Positions 29,622-39,038 of a stretch of 64,000 bases of DNA are shown one piece after another (position 1 is the first letter of the stretch; each line of letters starts with the position of its first letter). Below the pieces are notes generated by a model. It worked only from the letters and a program-made list of their open reading frames with translations. It was not told the origin of the DNA and did not search any database. A program made the translations under genes and the position numbers. Source of the stretch: Pseudomonas migulae NBRC 103157 (lineage in GTDB: Bacteria > Pseudomonadota > Gammaproteobacteria > Pseudomonadales > Pseudomonadaceae); the NCBI RefSeq assembly GCF_002091715.1, contig NZ_BDAG01000009.1:106224-170223 (forward strand), given 5' to 3'.

Positions 29622-29624
29622 GAT

Positions 29625-31064
29625 TCAAATCTCCTTTTGCAGGCTGGGGTCGTGGTCGGCGTCGGCGGGATCGTCGGCGGCGGACAGCGGACGAGCCGGC
29701 GTACGTTTCTTGCCTGGACCGCCATCGGGCGTTTCCGCGCCTTCGTCGATCTTCGGCCCTTTGCGCACCAGACGCATCATGTACCCCAGGCCGGCCCCGA
29801 ACAGCGCGAAATAGACCACGACGAACAGGACCAGCGTGATGCTCATCTGCATGAAACTGTGATTGGACGACGCGTCTGCCGTGCGCATCAAACCGTAGAC
29901 CACCCACGGCTGGCGGCCGATTTCAGTGGTAAACCAACCGGCGAGGATCGCGATCAGGCCGGACGGGCCCATCCACAACGCCAGATAGAGGAACGGTCGC
30001 GAGGTGTACAGCTTGTCGCGCTTGCGCAGCCACAGGCTCCACAAACCGGTGAAGATCATCAGCATGCCCAGACCGACCATGATCCGGAACGACCAGAAAA
30101 CGATGGTCGAATTAGGCCGGTCTTCAGGCGGGAACTCCTTGAGCGCCGGCACCTGTTTGTCCAGGGAGTGCGTGAGGATCAGGCTGCCCAGGTACGGGAT
30201 TTCAACGGCAAATCTGGTCTTCTCGGCTTTCATGTCCGGCCAGCCGAACAGGATCAGCGGAGTCGGTTCATCGCCGTGGTTTTCCCAGTGACCTTCGATC
30301 GCCGCGATTTTCGCCGGTTGGTGCTTCAACGTGTTGAGGCCGTGGAAGTCACCGATGACCGCCTGGATCGGCGCCACGATCAGGGCCATCCACATGGCCA
30401 TCGAGAGCATGGTGCGGATCGCCGGGTTGTCCTTGCCGCGTAGCAAATGCCAGGCCGCCGAAGAACCGACGAAGAACGCCGTCGCCACGAACGCAGCCGT
30501 TGCCATGTGCATGAGGCGGTACGGGAACGAAGGATTGAAGATCACCGCCAGCCAGTCGGTTGGAATGACCTGGCCGTTGATGATTTCGTAGCCTTGAGGG
30601 GTCTGCATCCAACTATTGGAAGCGAGAATCCAGAACGTCGAGATCAACGTGCCGATGGCGACCATGACCGTGGCGAAAAAGTGCAGGTTGCGCCCGACCT
30701 TGTTCCAGCCGAACAGCATGACCCCAAGGAACCCGGCTTCGAGGAAGAAGGCCGTCAACACTTCGTACGTCAGCAACGGCCCGGTCACGGAACCGGCGAA
30801 ATCCGAGAATCGGCTCCAGTTGGTGCCGAACTGATAGGCCATGACCAGCCCGGAGACCACGCCCATGCCGAAGTTGACGGCAAAGATCTTCGACCAGAAG
30901 TGGTACAGGTCGCGGTAGGTATCGTTATGGGTTTTCAGCCACAAGCCTTCGAGTACCGCCAGGTAACTCGCCAGACCGATGGTGATGGCCGGGAACAGGA
31001 TGTGGAACGAGATGGTGAACGCGAACTGAATTCGGGCGAGATCAAGCGCCTCCAAACCGAACAT
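29625..31064 (-). CDS. cioA: cyanide-insensitive quinol oxidase subunit I (bd-type, short Q-loop)
   Basis: The protein has 479 residues from ATG 31064 (MFGLEALDLARIQFAFTISF). The haem-ligand His is in FHILFPAITIG and another in LMHMATAAFV; the GRQPWVVYGLMRT motif is present. At 479 residues against about 522 in E. coli CydA, the Q-loop is short, as in the cyanide-insensitive CioA type. It oxidises ubiquinol and reduces oxygen without proton pumping. A perfect ANR/FNR box lies about 160 bases upstream. Confidence 0.93.
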   Translation of the reverse strand: MFGLEALDLARIQFAFTISFHILFPAITIGLASYLAVLEGLWLKTHNDTYRDLYHFWSKIFAVNFGMGVVSGLVMAYQFGTNWSRFSDFAGSVTGPLLTYEVLTAFFLEAGFLGVMLFGWNKVGRNLHFFATVMVAIGTLISTFWILASNSWMQTPQGYEIINGQVIPTDWLAVIFNPSFPYRLMHMATAAFVATAFFVGSSAAWHLLRGKDNPAIRTMLSMAMWMALIVAPIQAVIGDFHGLNTLKHQPAKIAAIEGHWENHGDEPTPLILFGWPDMKAEKTRFAVEIPYLGSLILTHSLDKQVPALKEFPPEDRPNSTIVFWSFRIMVGLGMLMIFTGLWSLWLRKRDKLYTSRPFLYLALWMGPSGLIAILAGWFTTEIGRQPWVVYGLMRTADASSNHSFMQMSITLVLFVVVYFALFGAGLGYMMRLVRKGPKIDEGAETPDGGPGKKRTPARPLSAADDPADADHDPSLQKEI

Positions 31065-31224
31065 AAGTCTTCCTCTGTCAGGTAATACCGGCTGAAGGCT
31101 TGCGGCCTGCACCCACTGCCCCCACGGATATGGAGTGTGGCGAATTTGAATTCGTTCTTCTTTTTACCAACATCACACGTAGGGAATCTGGCCATCTGGC
31201 CGCCGGATCAATTCCAGAAAGGTT

Positions 31225-31238
31225 TTGATCTGGATCAA
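31225..31238. promoter_or_regulatory. ANR/FNR box upstream of cioAB
   Basis: TTGATCTGGATCAA matches the consensus TTGAT-N4-ATCAA at every position. It lies in the 378-base divergent gap 31065-31442 between cioA and an MFS gene; nothing else was recognised there. In P. aeruginosa ANR controls cioAB expression at low oxygen. Confidence 0.75.
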
Positions 31239-31442
31239 GCATGGCTGAAAGAGTAGTCCGGTTTTGGGGGATGGACGGTGTGGTCTTTTGCCGCGTGACA
31301 GGTTGCCTCATAGCCCTGGCAATCAGTCGCAACACATTTCCTGCAGGATCGGTGTCTAGCTATCTAAATTTGCCAGACCTGCAACTTCTAGTTACAGGTT
31401 GGTGATAATCTCGGACCTCCCCTCGCTCAAGATCCGCCTCAG

Positions 31443-32681
31443 ATGCCCAGCCAAGCGCCCTTGCTGTTACGTCATCACCGCCCTTTCATCGCGTTCTGGC
31501 TGGCTCGGGTGTTTACCGCCAGCGGCTTTCAGATGCTCACTGTCGCCATCGGCTGGAATCTCTATCAACTGACCGGCAACGTGCTGGACCTGGGCCTGGT
31601 CGGCCTGGTGGAATTTGCCCCGCGGGTGCTGTTCATGTTGCACACCGGGCATGTCGCCGATCGCTATGATCGCCGCAAAGTCGCGGCCATCTGTCAGTCA
31701 CTGCAGGCGTTGATTGCGCTGACACTGGCGATTGGCGGTGCCACCGGCCACGTTACCCGGGAAATGATCTTCGTCCTGGCGTTTCTGCTCGGCGCCGCTC
31801 GCTCCTTCGAGATGCCGACCACCCAGGCGCTGCTACCAAGCATCGTTCCCGCTGCGCTGTTCCCCCGCGCCGTCGCCGCTGCACAGTCGGCGCAACAATC
31901 GGCAACCATCGTCGCCCCGGCCCTCGGTGGTTTGCTGTATGCCTTCGGCAGCGTCTGGGTCTACGGGCCGACCGTGATCCTTTATGTGATCGCCTGCCTG
32001 TTGATGCTCAACCTGCCCGCCCGGCAAACGCCCCTGAACAAAGGCAAGGCGACCCTGGATTCGCTGCTGGCAGGTGTCCGCTTCATTCGCAGTCGTCCGG
32101 ATATTCTCGGCGCGATTTCCCTCGATCTGTTTGCCGTCCTGTTGGGGGGCGCGACGGCGTTGCTGCCGGTGTTCGCCAAGGACATCCTGCTGACCGGGCC
32201 ATGGGGATTGGGTCTGCTGCGCTCCGCTCCAGCAGTCGGTGCGTTGCTGATGTCGCTTTGGCTGGCGCGTTTCTCGGTGGATCGCAAGGTCGGTCGGGTG
32301 ATGTTTACCGCTGTCGGTGTGTTTGGCGTCGCGACCATCGCGTTCGGTCTTTCGACTTCGTTCTGGTTCTCACTGGCCGTGCTGGTGGTGTTGGGCGCGG
32401 CAGACATGATCAGCATGGTGATCCGCGCGTCCTTCGTTCAGCTGGAAACACCGGATGAAATGCGTGGCCGGGTCAGCGCTGTGAACGGTCTGTTCATCGG
32501 CGCTTCGAATCAGTTGGGCGAGTTCGAATCCGGCCTCACCGCCCACTGGTTTGGCACCGTGCCGGCGGTGGTCATGGGCGGCATCGGCACGCTGGTGGTG
32601 ACCGGGGTGTGGATCAAGCTATTCCCCACACTGGCCAACCGTGATCGCATGCATGTGCCGGCTGAGGAGGCCAGGGTTTAA
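31443..32681 (+). CDS. MFS exporter of the EntS/MFS_3 type
   Basis: The protein has 412 residues, with about 12 hydrophobic segments. The signature loop between helices 2 and 3 is GHVADRYDRRKV. The middle loop LPARQTPLNKGKATLDSLLA leads to GVRFIRSRPDILGAISLDLF, characteristic of the enterobactin-exporter-like group. The substrate is unknown and no siderophore genes are nearby. Its TAA overlaps the stop of the convergent DJ-1 gene. Confidence 0.85.
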   Translation: MPSQAPLLLRHHRPFIAFWLARVFTASGFQMLTVAIGWNLYQLTGNVLDLGLVGLVEFAPRVLFMLHTGHVADRYDRRKVAAICQSLQALIALTLAIGGATGHVTREMIFVLAFLLGAARSFEMPTTQALLPSIVPAALFPRAVAAAQSAQQSATIVAPALGGLLYAFGSVWVYGPTVILYVIACLLMLNLPARQTPLNKGKATLDSLLAGVRFIRSRPDILGAISLDLFAVLLGGATALLPVFAKDILLTGPWGLGLLRSAPAVGALLMSLWLARFSVDRKVGRVMFTAVGVFGVATIAFGLSTSFWFSLAVLVVLGAADMISMVIRASFVQLETPDEMRGRVSAVNGLFIGASNQLGEFESGLTAHWFGTVPAVVMGGIGTLVVTGVWIKLFPTLANRDRMHVPAEEARV

Positions 32682-33229
32682 ACGACCAGCTCCCCCGCCA
32701 CCGTCGCCCGGGTCGCCTTGCCGCACAGTTGTTCCACCAGCGTCAGGGCAAACGCCAAAGCGCCCCCGGAACCTTGAGCGGTAATGCAGTTTCCATCGAC
32801 CACCACCGGTTGATCGACAAAGTTGCAGCCCGACAGCTGATGACTCGCCGAAGGCAGGCAGGTCATCCGCCGCTGTCGCAGGACGCCAAAGGCTTGCAGG
32901 GCCACGGCCGGGGCTTCGGCGATGGCGGCGAACAGACGACCTGCCGCCGCCTGATCCTTGATCAATTGCTGCAAGGGTTGATGGGCAGCCAGATGCTGAG
33001 CACCGACTGCACCACCGGGCAGTGCGATCAAGTCAAACGGCTGGGCCAGCAAATCCACCAGCATCGCATCGGCCGTCACTCGGGTACCGCGGGCACAGGT
33101 GAGCATGCGCCGCCCCTCGATGCTGGCCACCACCACTTCGACCTTGGCGCGGCGCAGTACATCGATCAGCGTTACTGTTTGCAGGTCATCGATGCCCTCG
33201 GCGAGGGTAATCAGAGCTCTAAAGGTCAT
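32678..33229 (-). CDS. DJ-1/PfpI-fold protein lacking the usual catalytic residues
   Basis: The protein has 183 residues. Alignment by eye with DJ-1 and YajL covers the full length: LPGGAVGAQHL, then FAAIAEAPAVAL at the nucleophile elbow and QGSGGALAFALTLVEQL near the end. The nucleophile Cys in the normal AICAGP elbow is Ala104 here, the conserved Glu18 of DJ-1 is Gln17, and the His-Pro after strand 6 is Leu-Pro. So glyoxalase or deglycase activity is unlikely. A chaperone-like or structural role is possible. The reading was checked on the DNA (GCC codon at the elbow). Confidence 0.85.
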   Translation of the reverse strand: MTFRALITLAEGIDDLQTVTLIDVLRRAKVEVVVASIEGRRMLTCARGTRVTADAMLVDLLAQPFDLIALPGGAVGAQHLAAHQPLQQLIKDQAAAGRLFAAIAEAPAVALQAFGVLRQRRMTCLPSASHQLSGCNFVDQPVVVDGNCITAQGSGGALAFALTLVEQLCGKATRATVAGELVV

Positions 33230-33295
33230 GGGCGCGGTCCACAGGATGATCTTTAAAGCGTAGTCAGCTTTCCTGACCCTTGTTCGAACCGGCCG

Positions 33296-33742
33296 TTACT
33301 TGATGTAAAGCTGTGTCGACATTGTGTTGCCCGGCGCGTTGATGGACGTGTTGCTGAAGGTGAAGGTGCCTTCCTGCTTGCCGGCCAGATCGAAGACATA
33401 CAGGTAGCCGACCGTTTTTCTGCCGACGGTGCAATCGGTCAGGTTGCCGTTATCGAACGCACACACAGGGGTCCGGGTGCCGTTCACGTCAAAACCGTCC
33501 AGCCCGACTTGCGCCTTGCGGCCGTAGCCGACTTCCAGCACGTAGATTTTGATGTTCGGCCCGCTGTGATCGCAGCGTGTCTTCTCCTGCCCTTCGCCGA
33601 TGTCTTCAAACCCACAGGCCGGCGATTCGACCTTGAGCACCTTGACCTGGCTCAACGGCGCCGCCGAGGCCGCCGAAGCGGTTTGCGCCCCCGGCAACAA
33701 GGCAATCAATGCTCCAAATACGGTAACCAGACGCTTTTTCAT
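33296..33742 (-). CDS. secreted DUF4879 (YolA-like) family protein
   Basis: The protein has 148 residues from ATG 33742, chosen because it begins a clear signal peptide (MKKRLVTVFGALIALLPGAQ then TASAASA). The mature part has SQVKVLKVESPACGFEDIGE, a conserved CDHSG, and GYGRKAQVGLDG, matching my recollection of DUF4879. Four Cys may form disulfides. The function is unknown; export to the periplasm or beyond is inferred. Confidence 0.75.
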   Translation of the reverse strand: MKKRLVTVFGALIALLPGAQTASAASAAPLSQVKVLKVESPACGFEDIGEGQEKTRCDHSGPNIKIYVLEVGYGRKAQVGLDGFDVNGTRTPVCAFDNGNLTDCTVGRKTVGYLYVFDLAGKQEGTFTFSNTSINAPGNTMSTQLYIK

Positions 33743-33965
33743 GCAATCCCCATGTCCCCCAAAAACCAGCGCGCAGTATGGCGCACTTGGCTTTAACGCA
33801 AAACATCGACGACGATCACCACCATAAGCAGCCACAACCCCACGTGGCTGGTATGATGCGCGGCTTTTTCCGACCCACAGAAAATTACCAGGCGCCTGCA
33901 GCGGTCTGTGCTTTGCTGTTGAGGTCGATACATTCACGGCGCCGGGCGCGCCACGGGGAGCAGAC

Positions 33966-35261
33966 ATGCTGGAAAGGCTGTTTCAACTCAAGGCACACAA
34001 CACCAACGTGCGGACCGAGATTCTTGCGGGCGTCACGACCTTCCTGGCCATGGCCTACATTCTGTTCGTCAACCCGAGCATCCTCGGCGAGACCGGCATG
34101 GACAAGGGCGCAGTGTTTGTCGCGACCTGCCTGGCAGCCGCCATCGGCTCCACGACCATGGGCCTGATCGCCAACTATCCGATCGCCCTCGCACCGGGCA
34201 TGGGCCTGAACGCGTTCTTCACCTACACCGTGGTCCTGCACATGGGCCATACCTGGCAAGTGGCGCTGGGGGCGGTGTTCATCTCGGCCGTGTGCTTCTT
34301 CCTGTTGTCGATCTTCCGCATTCGGGAATGGATCATCAACAGTATCCCGCTGCCGCTGCGTTCGGCGATTGCCGCCGGTATCGGCCTGTTCCTGGCGCTG
34401 ATTGCCCTGCACAACGCCGGCATCGTGGTCAGCAATCCGGCGACCATGGTCGGCCTCGGTGACCTGAAACAACCGGCACCGATCCTCGCAACGCTTGGTT
34501 TTGCACTGATCGTTGCCCTCGAGGCTCTGGCCGTGCGCGGTGCGGTGCTGATCGGGATTCTGGTCGTGACCATCGCGTCGATTGCCCTGGGTTTCACCCC
34601 GTTCGGCGGCGTGATGTCGATGCCGCCATCGCTGGCGCCGACCTTCCTGCAACTGGACATCAAGGGTGCACTGGACATCGGTCTGGTCAGCGTGATCTTC
34701 GCCTTCCTGTTCGTCGACCTGTTCGACAACTCCGGCACCCTGATTGGTGTCGCCAAGCGCGCCGGCCTGATGGGCAAGGACGGCCACATGCCGAAAATGG
34801 GGCGCGCCCTGATCGCCGACAGCACCGCGGCGATGGCGGGTTCGTTGCTGGGTACTTCGACGACCACCAGCTACATCGAATCCGCAGCCGGCGTGAGTGC
34901 CGGTGGCCGCACCGGTCTGACGGCCATTGTGGTGGCGTTTCTGTTCCTGCTGGCACTGTTCTTCTCGCCGTTGGCCGCCAGCGTTCCGGCGTTCGCCACG
35001 GCACCGGCACTGCTGTTCGTCGCGGTACTGATGACTTCCGGCCTGGCCGAAATAGACTGGGACGACATCACCGTTGCCGCACCGGTCGTGGTCACAGCGC
35101 TGGCCATGCCGTTCACTTATTCCATCGCCAACGGCATCGCCTTCGGTTTCATTTCCTGGACCGCAATCAAGTTGCTGTCCGGTCGCGGCCGTGAGCTGAA
35201 CCCGGCACTGGTGATTCTGTCGATTCTGTTCGTGATCAAGTTGGGTTGGTTCAACGCATGA
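33966..35261 (+). CDS. NCS2-type purine permease (guanine/hypoxanthine or adenine group)
   Basis: The protein has 431 residues with GGGAG before ATG 33966. Family features include [20 protein letters not shown] at the start, [40 protein letters not shown], and [20 protein letters not shown], the last two typical of the AzgA/PbuG purine branch. It imports purine bases with H+. It overlaps trmA by four bases (ATGA). Confidence 0.92.
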   Translation: MLERLFQLKAHNTNVRTEILAGVTTFLAMAYILFVNPSILGETGMDKGAVFVATCLAAAIGSTTMGLIANYPIALAPGMGLNAFFTYTVVLHMGHTWQVALGAVFISAVCFFLLSIFRIREWIINSIPLPLRSAIAAGIGLFLALIALHNAGIVVSNPATMVGLGDLKQPAPILATLGFALIVALEALAVRGAVLIGILVVTIASIALGFTPFGGVMSMPPSLAPTFLQLDIKGALDIGLVSVIFAFLFVDLFDNSGTLIGVAKRAGLMGKDGHMPKMGRALIADSTAAMAGSLLGTSTTTSYIESAAGVSAGGRTGLTAIVVAFLFLLALFFSPLAASVPAFATAPALLFVAVLMTSGLAEIDWDDITVAAPVVVTALAMPFTYSIANGIAFGFISWTAIKLLSGRGRELNPALVILSILFVIKLGWFNA

Positions 35262-36337
35262 CTTTTGATTCCCAGGCTTACACCGTTCAGCTCGAAGAAA
35301 AGGTTTCTCGCCTGCGCGACCTGCTGGCCCCGTTCGATGCACCTGAGCCAGCCGTGTTCGATTCGCCGCTGAAAAACTTCCGCCTGCGTGCCGAATTCCG
35401 CCTCTGGCGTGAAGCCGGCGAACGTCACTACGCGATGTTTTCCCAGGAAGACAAACGCACGCCGATCCTGATCGACGAGTTTCCGATTGCCAGCCTGCGC
35501 ATCAACGAGTTGATGCCACAGCTCAAGGCCGCGTGGAAAGCCAGTGCGGCCCTGAGCCACAAACTGTTTCAGGTGGAGTTCCTGACCACCCTGGCCGGCG
35601 ATGCGATGATTACCCTGTGCTATCACCGCCCGCTGGATGAACACTGGCATGCGGCGGCGTCGAAGCTGGCGGCAGACCTGAACGTCAGCGTGATCGGCCG
35701 CTCGAAAGGCAAACGCGAAGTGATCGGCCATGATTACGTGGTCGAGAAACTGGACGTCGGTGGCCGCACCTTCAGCTATCGCCAGCCCGAAGGCGCGTTC
35801 ACCCAGCCGAACGGCACCGTGAACCAGAAGATGCTCAACTGGGCTTACGACGCCCTCGGTGATCGCCCGGACGATTTGCTGGAGCTGTATTGCGGCAACG
35901 GTAACTTCACGCTGCCGCTCGCGACCCGCGTGCGTAAAGTGCTGGCCACCGAGATCAGCAAGACCTCGGTCAACGCGGCGCTGAGCAACCTCAGCGAAAA
36001 CGCAGTGGATAACGTCACGCTGGTGCGTTTGTCCGCCGAGGAGTTGACCGAAGCCCTGAACGAAGTCCGCCCGTTCCGGCGCCTGCACGGTATCGACCTC
36101 AAGAGCTATGAGTTCGGTAGCGTCTTCGTCGACCCGCCTCGCGCCGGCATGGACCCGGACACCTGCGAGCTGACCCGGCGTTTCGACAATATCCTTTACA
36201 TTTCCTGCAACCCGGAAACCCTGGCGGCCAACATCGCCCAACTGCACGACACCCACCGCATTACTCAATGCGCGATGTTCGACCAGTTCCCGTGGACCCA
36301 CCACATGGAATCCGGGGTGTTGTTGACCCGGCGCTGA
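35258..36337 (+). CDS. trmA: tRNA (uracil54-C5)-methyltransferase
   Basis: The protein has 359 residues from ATG 35258, overlapping the permease stop. The SAM region is [17 protein letters not shown] near residue 208, and the catalytic segment [10 protein letters not shown], with the nucleophile Cys in [10 protein letters not shown] near 317, is intact. It makes ribothymidine at position 54 of tRNA. Confidence 0.96.
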   Translation: MTFDSQAYTVQLEEKVSRLRDLLAPFDAPEPAVFDSPLKNFRLRAEFRLWREAGERHYAMFSQEDKRTPILIDEFPIASLRINELMPQLKAAWKASAALSHKLFQVEFLTTLAGDAMITLCYHRPLDEHWHAAASKLAADLNVSVIGRSKGKREVIGHDYVVEKLDVGGRTFSYRQPEGAFTQPNGTVNQKMLNWAYDALGDRPDDLLELYCGNGNFTLPLATRVRKVLATEISKTSVNAALSNLSENAVDNVTLVRLSAEELTEALNEVRPFRRLHGIDLKSYEFGSVFVDPPRAGMDPDTCELTRRFDNILYISCNPETLAANIAQLHDTHRITQCAMFDQFPWTHHMESGVLLTRR

Positions 36338-36360
36338 TTGCATTCGCCCGATACAAAACA

Positions 36361-36383
36361 GCCGTCAAAACGACGGCTTTTTT
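36361..36383 (+). terminator. Rho-independent terminator of trmA
   Basis: GCCGTC (36361-36366) pairs with GACGGC (36372-36377), followed by six T. It lies 23 bases after the trmA stop and just before the convergent DUF2442 stop. Confidence 0.9.
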
Positions 36384-36391
36384 GTGCGTGC

Positions 36392-36838
36392 TCAAACGGG
36401 GACATCCGGCTTGCGCGGACGCCCACCCTTGCGACCATTGGCCCGCGCTGCCTCAGCCTTGGCAGCGCTGCTTTGGCGACCATTGCGCGAAGCGATGACC
36501 GAGGCGGCCATGTCCATCAGCGGCTTGCTCGCAGAAATCATCCCGGCGATGGACACATGCAAATCCTTGCCCTCATGGCAAAGGGCGGTTCCAGAAAAGC
36601 CGACTTTCAGGTCCGCGAAATCCTCGACCTCGAAACCATCGAATTCCGGATAGTGCTGAACCGGCAGCAGCACACCACTGCCATCAATGAAACTGACGGC
36701 CAGACACGGTTCCAAAAAGGTCACGCCCGTCGCCTGCAAACCGTTTTTGTGGCGCACTTGCCCTCGCCGGATGGCGTCATCCAGCACGGCCTCACTCACG
36801 GGCCGGTCGGCCAGTATCCCTGCCTCTATCGTTTTCAT
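36392..36838 (-). CDS. DUF2442 domain protein with AT-hook-like tail
   Basis: The protein has 148 residues. The DUF2442 region covers about 60-100 (EVEDFADLKVGFSGTALC, LHVSIAGMI). The C-terminal tail SSAAKAEAARANGRKGGRPR-KP is basic with a GRP core, resembling a nucleic-acid-binding AT-hook. It overlaps the upstream DUF4160 gene by four bases (36835-36838). The DUF4160-DUF2442 pairing recurs in bacteria and is often suspected to be a toxin-antitoxin-like module; function is unproven. Confidence 0.85.
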   Translation of the reverse strand: MKTIEAGILADRPVSEAVLDDAIRRGQVRHKNGLQATGVTFLEPCLAVSFIDGSGVLLPVQHYPEFDGFEVEDFADLKVGFSGTALCHEGKDLHVSIAGMISASKPLMDMAASVIASRNGRQSSAAKAEAARANGRKGGRPRKPDVPV

Positions 36839-37263
36839 AGTTTTATCTCCACGCCCTCCGAAGCGCCAAACAGCGCCAGCAAGGTCTTGTTCGTCTCGGG
36901 CTCATAGCAAGCCGAGCAAATCATGTCAGTCGTACTCGCAATCCTTTTCACCACCAGGACTTCGCTGGTCCGCCAGTCCCATATCTGATGATCGAGGCAG
37001 ACCGTGTTCAGCCTTTCCCACCAGATCGTTCGAGCGCGACGCAAGTGGGCGGGTTGCCTGAGTGCGTGACGCAGGCCTTCCAGCACGGCGATTGGTGGCC
37101 GGTTGGAATGAGGAGCCACATCCCACAGCTCGACACCGTTGTGCCAAAAGCTGAATTTGAAGCGTGCGCTCCAGGCTCCGGCGTCCACATGCGCGTGCGG
37201 CGGACAGTGCTCATCACGCAGCATGATCACGACTGAAAGCCCTTTGTAGCTGAACAATTTCAT
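36835..37263 (-). CDS. DUF4160 domain protein
   Basis: The protein has 142 residues. The hallmark N-terminal MKLFSYKGLSVVIMLRDEHC is followed by PPHAHVDAG with its His-x-His and a beta-hairpin (ARFKFSFWHNGVELWDV). It is the first gene of a two-gene unit with DUF2442. Residues 90-142 are not typical of short DUF4160 proteins. Two inverted repeats lie directly before the ATG, one across the ribosome site. Confidence 0.85.
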   Translation of the reverse strand: MKLFSYKGLSVVIMLRDEHCPPHAHVDAGAWSARFKFSFWHNGVELWDVAPHSNRPPIAVLEGLRHALRQPAHLRRARTIWWERLNTVCLDHQIWDWRTSEVLVVKRIASTTDMICSACYEPETNKTLLALFGASEGVEIKL

Positions 37264-37264
37264 A

Positions 37265-37300
37265 CTAACCCATCCGTTAGGTTATTGAGTCTCATGACTC
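37265..37300. promoter_or_regulatory. two dyads directly upstream of the DUF4160-DUF2442 pair
   Basis: CTAAC..CGTTAG (37265-37280) covers the ribosome-binding region just ahead of the ATG at 37263, and GAGTC-TCAT-GACTC (37287-37300) follows. Closely spaced operators at the start are usual for autoregulated two-gene modules. The remaining gap to 37478 shows nothing else. Confidence 0.45.
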
Positions 37301-37478
37301 GCCATTCCTTGAACAATCCGATAACCGGTGCTGACCTTCATTCAGTTCCCGGAACTTGAGGCTAGCGTCCCAGGCCTACCCTGGCTCGGCAATCAGGGGC
37401 AAAAATGGTAAGCAATCCTTTCACCAATTTGATAAACACTGCGTCAGGCCCTTCATTTGATCCCCGGTGTAATCAATC

Positions 37479-38390
37479 ATGCAGCGAACATTCGACGATC
37501 TTCAGCTCGGCAGCATTGAGCTGTTTTGCCTCGCCGCTGAAGCAGGCAGCTTTACCGCCGCAGCGCTGGTGGCAGGCGTAACGCCCGCAGCGGTGAGCCG
37601 TTCGGTGTCGCGCATGGAAGAACGCCTGGGCGTGCGGTTGTTCGCGCGCACCACGCGCAGCGTCAAACTGACTGACAGCGGGCGCCGGTATTACGAAGAA
37701 TGCCGTCAGGCGCTGGCGCAATTGGTCGAGGCCCAACGCGAAGTGATGGGCCAGCAGCAGGAGCCTTCCGGCACCTTGCGCATCAGCATTCCCACAACGT
37801 ATGCGCATCACCGGATCCTGCCGCTGCTACCGGCGTTTCGGGAGCGCTTTCCGCAGGTGAAAGTCGAGTCGCACATCAGCAATCGCAACATTGATTTCGT
37901 CGGTGAAGGCTATGACCTGGCCATTCGCGTAAGGGCGATTCCGGATTCCGGGCTGATCGCCCGCCAGCTTGAGGACGCGGAACTGGTGATGATTGCCAGC
38001 CCTGATTACCTGAAGCGCGCGGGCACTCCGCAAACCCTGGACGATCTCAAACAGCACGAATGCATCCAGTACGAATTGCCCAGCAGCGGTCGGCGAATTG
38101 CCTGGTTGTTCAACGACCATGGCGAGCAACGCGAGATTCAGGCCGAGGGCAATTTCAGTTGTTCCGATGATGTTCTGGGCGGCGTGACGCTGGCCAAACA
38201 TGGGGCGGGTTTGTTCCAGACCTATCGTTTTATCGTTGAAAGCGAACTGGCCAATGGCTCGCTGGTGGAGCTCCTCAAACCTTATGGTGGACGCTCGCGG
38301 CCGTTCACCCTGCTCTATCCACAAAGTCGTCACATGCCGCTTCGGCTAAGGGCGTTTATCGATTTTCTGGTTGAGCATTTGCCGCGCTAA
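37479..38390 (+). CDS. LysR-family transcriptional regulator
   Basis: The protein has 303 residues. The winged helix covers 1-65 (GSIELFCLAAEAGSFTAAAL, GVTPAAVSRSVSRMEERLGV, LFARTTRSVKLTDSG). The effector domain runs from about 95 to 295 and starts GTLRISIPTTYAHHRILPLL. It belongs to the broad group resembling DsdC/AaeR-like regulators of unknown ligand. It lies upstream of the quinate/shikimate genes on the same strand but 208 bases away, with a repeat between; a regulatory link is possible. Confidence 0.9.
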   Translation: MQRTFDDLQLGSIELFCLAAEAGSFTAAALVAGVTPAAVSRSVSRMEERLGVRLFARTTRSVKLTDSGRRYYEECRQALAQLVEAQREVMGQQQEPSGTLRISIPTTYAHHRILPLLPAFRERFPQVKVESHISNRNIDFVGEGYDLAIRVRAIPDSGLIARQLEDAELVMIASPDYLKRAGTPQTLDDLKQHECIQYELPSSGRRIAWLFNDHGEQREIQAEGNFSCSDDVLGGVTLAKHGAGLFQTYRFIVESELANGSLVELLKPYGGRSRPFTLLYPQSRHMPLRLRAFIDFLVEHLPR

Positions 38391-38396
38391 AAGATC

Positions 38397-38457
38397 GCAG
38401 CCTTTGGCAGCTCCTACAGTGGGAACGCGTTTTCCTGTAGGAACTGCAAAAGGCTGC
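38397..38457. repeat. intergenic inverted repeat of a third type
   Basis: GCAGCCTTTGGCAGCTCCTA at the left pairs imperfectly with TGTAGGAACTGCAAAAGGCT at the right. It is related to the common Pseudomonas GATCGCAGCCT element, distinct from REP families A and B. It follows the LysR stop. Confidence 0.7.
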
Positions 38458-38597
38458 AAACTTTGTAATTGTCCGATCACCGCACACAAATGTCCGGTTC
38501 GCCGCCGCTTCAATTGACCATATTAACCATCTGGTACATTTTATCTCCACAGGCTGAACTTCAGCCAATGCCAAAAATAAAAAGTGGAGAGACCCCG

Positions 38598-39038
38598 ATG
38601 AACCCTATCGTTCTGGTGCTCAACGGCCCGAACCTGAACTTGCTGGGCACCCGTGAACCGGCGACTTACGGTCACGAAACCCTGGCAGACATCTCAGCGT
38701 TGTGCGGCCGTGCCGCCGAAGAATTCGGCCTGGCAGTAGAGTTTCGCCAGACCAACCATGAAGGCGAATTGCTCGACTGGATTCACGCCGCCCGCGGCCG
38801 TTGCGCCGGGATCGTCATCAACCCGGCCGCCTGGACCCACACCTCCGTCGCCATTCGCGACGCCCTGGTCGCCAGCGAACTGCCGGTCATCGAAGTCCAC
38901 CTGTCCAACGTCCACGCCCGCGAACCCTTTCGCCACCACTCCTTCGTGTCGGCCATTGCCACCGCGGTGATGGCCGGTTTCGGCAGCCACGGCTATCGCC
39001 TGGCACTTGAACATTTCAGCCTGCGCTTGAAGGGGTGA
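38598..39038 (+). CDS. aroQ: type II 3-dehydroquinate dehydratase
   Basis: The protein has 146 residues from ATG 38598 with GGAGA upstream. Active-site features are [16 protein letters not shown] (Arg and Tyr), [16 protein letters not shown] and the EVHLSN with following REPFRHHS. It converts 3-dehydroquinate to 3-dehydroshikimate. Pseudomonads have several aroQ copies; here it overlaps a shikimate/quinate dehydrogenase and lies by quiC, so a catabolic role in quinate use is likely. Confidence 0.93.
   Translation: MNPIVLVLNGPNLNLLGTREPATYGHETLADISALCGRAAEEFGLAVEFRQTNHEGELLDWIHAARGRCAGIVINPAAWTHTSVAIRDALVASELPVIEVHLSNVHAREPFRHHSFVSAIATAVMAGFGSHGYRLALEHFSLRLKG

Noticed and set aside
33885..35342. 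485-codon minus-strand frame opposite the purine permease
   Set aside because: Antisense shadow, with no motifs.
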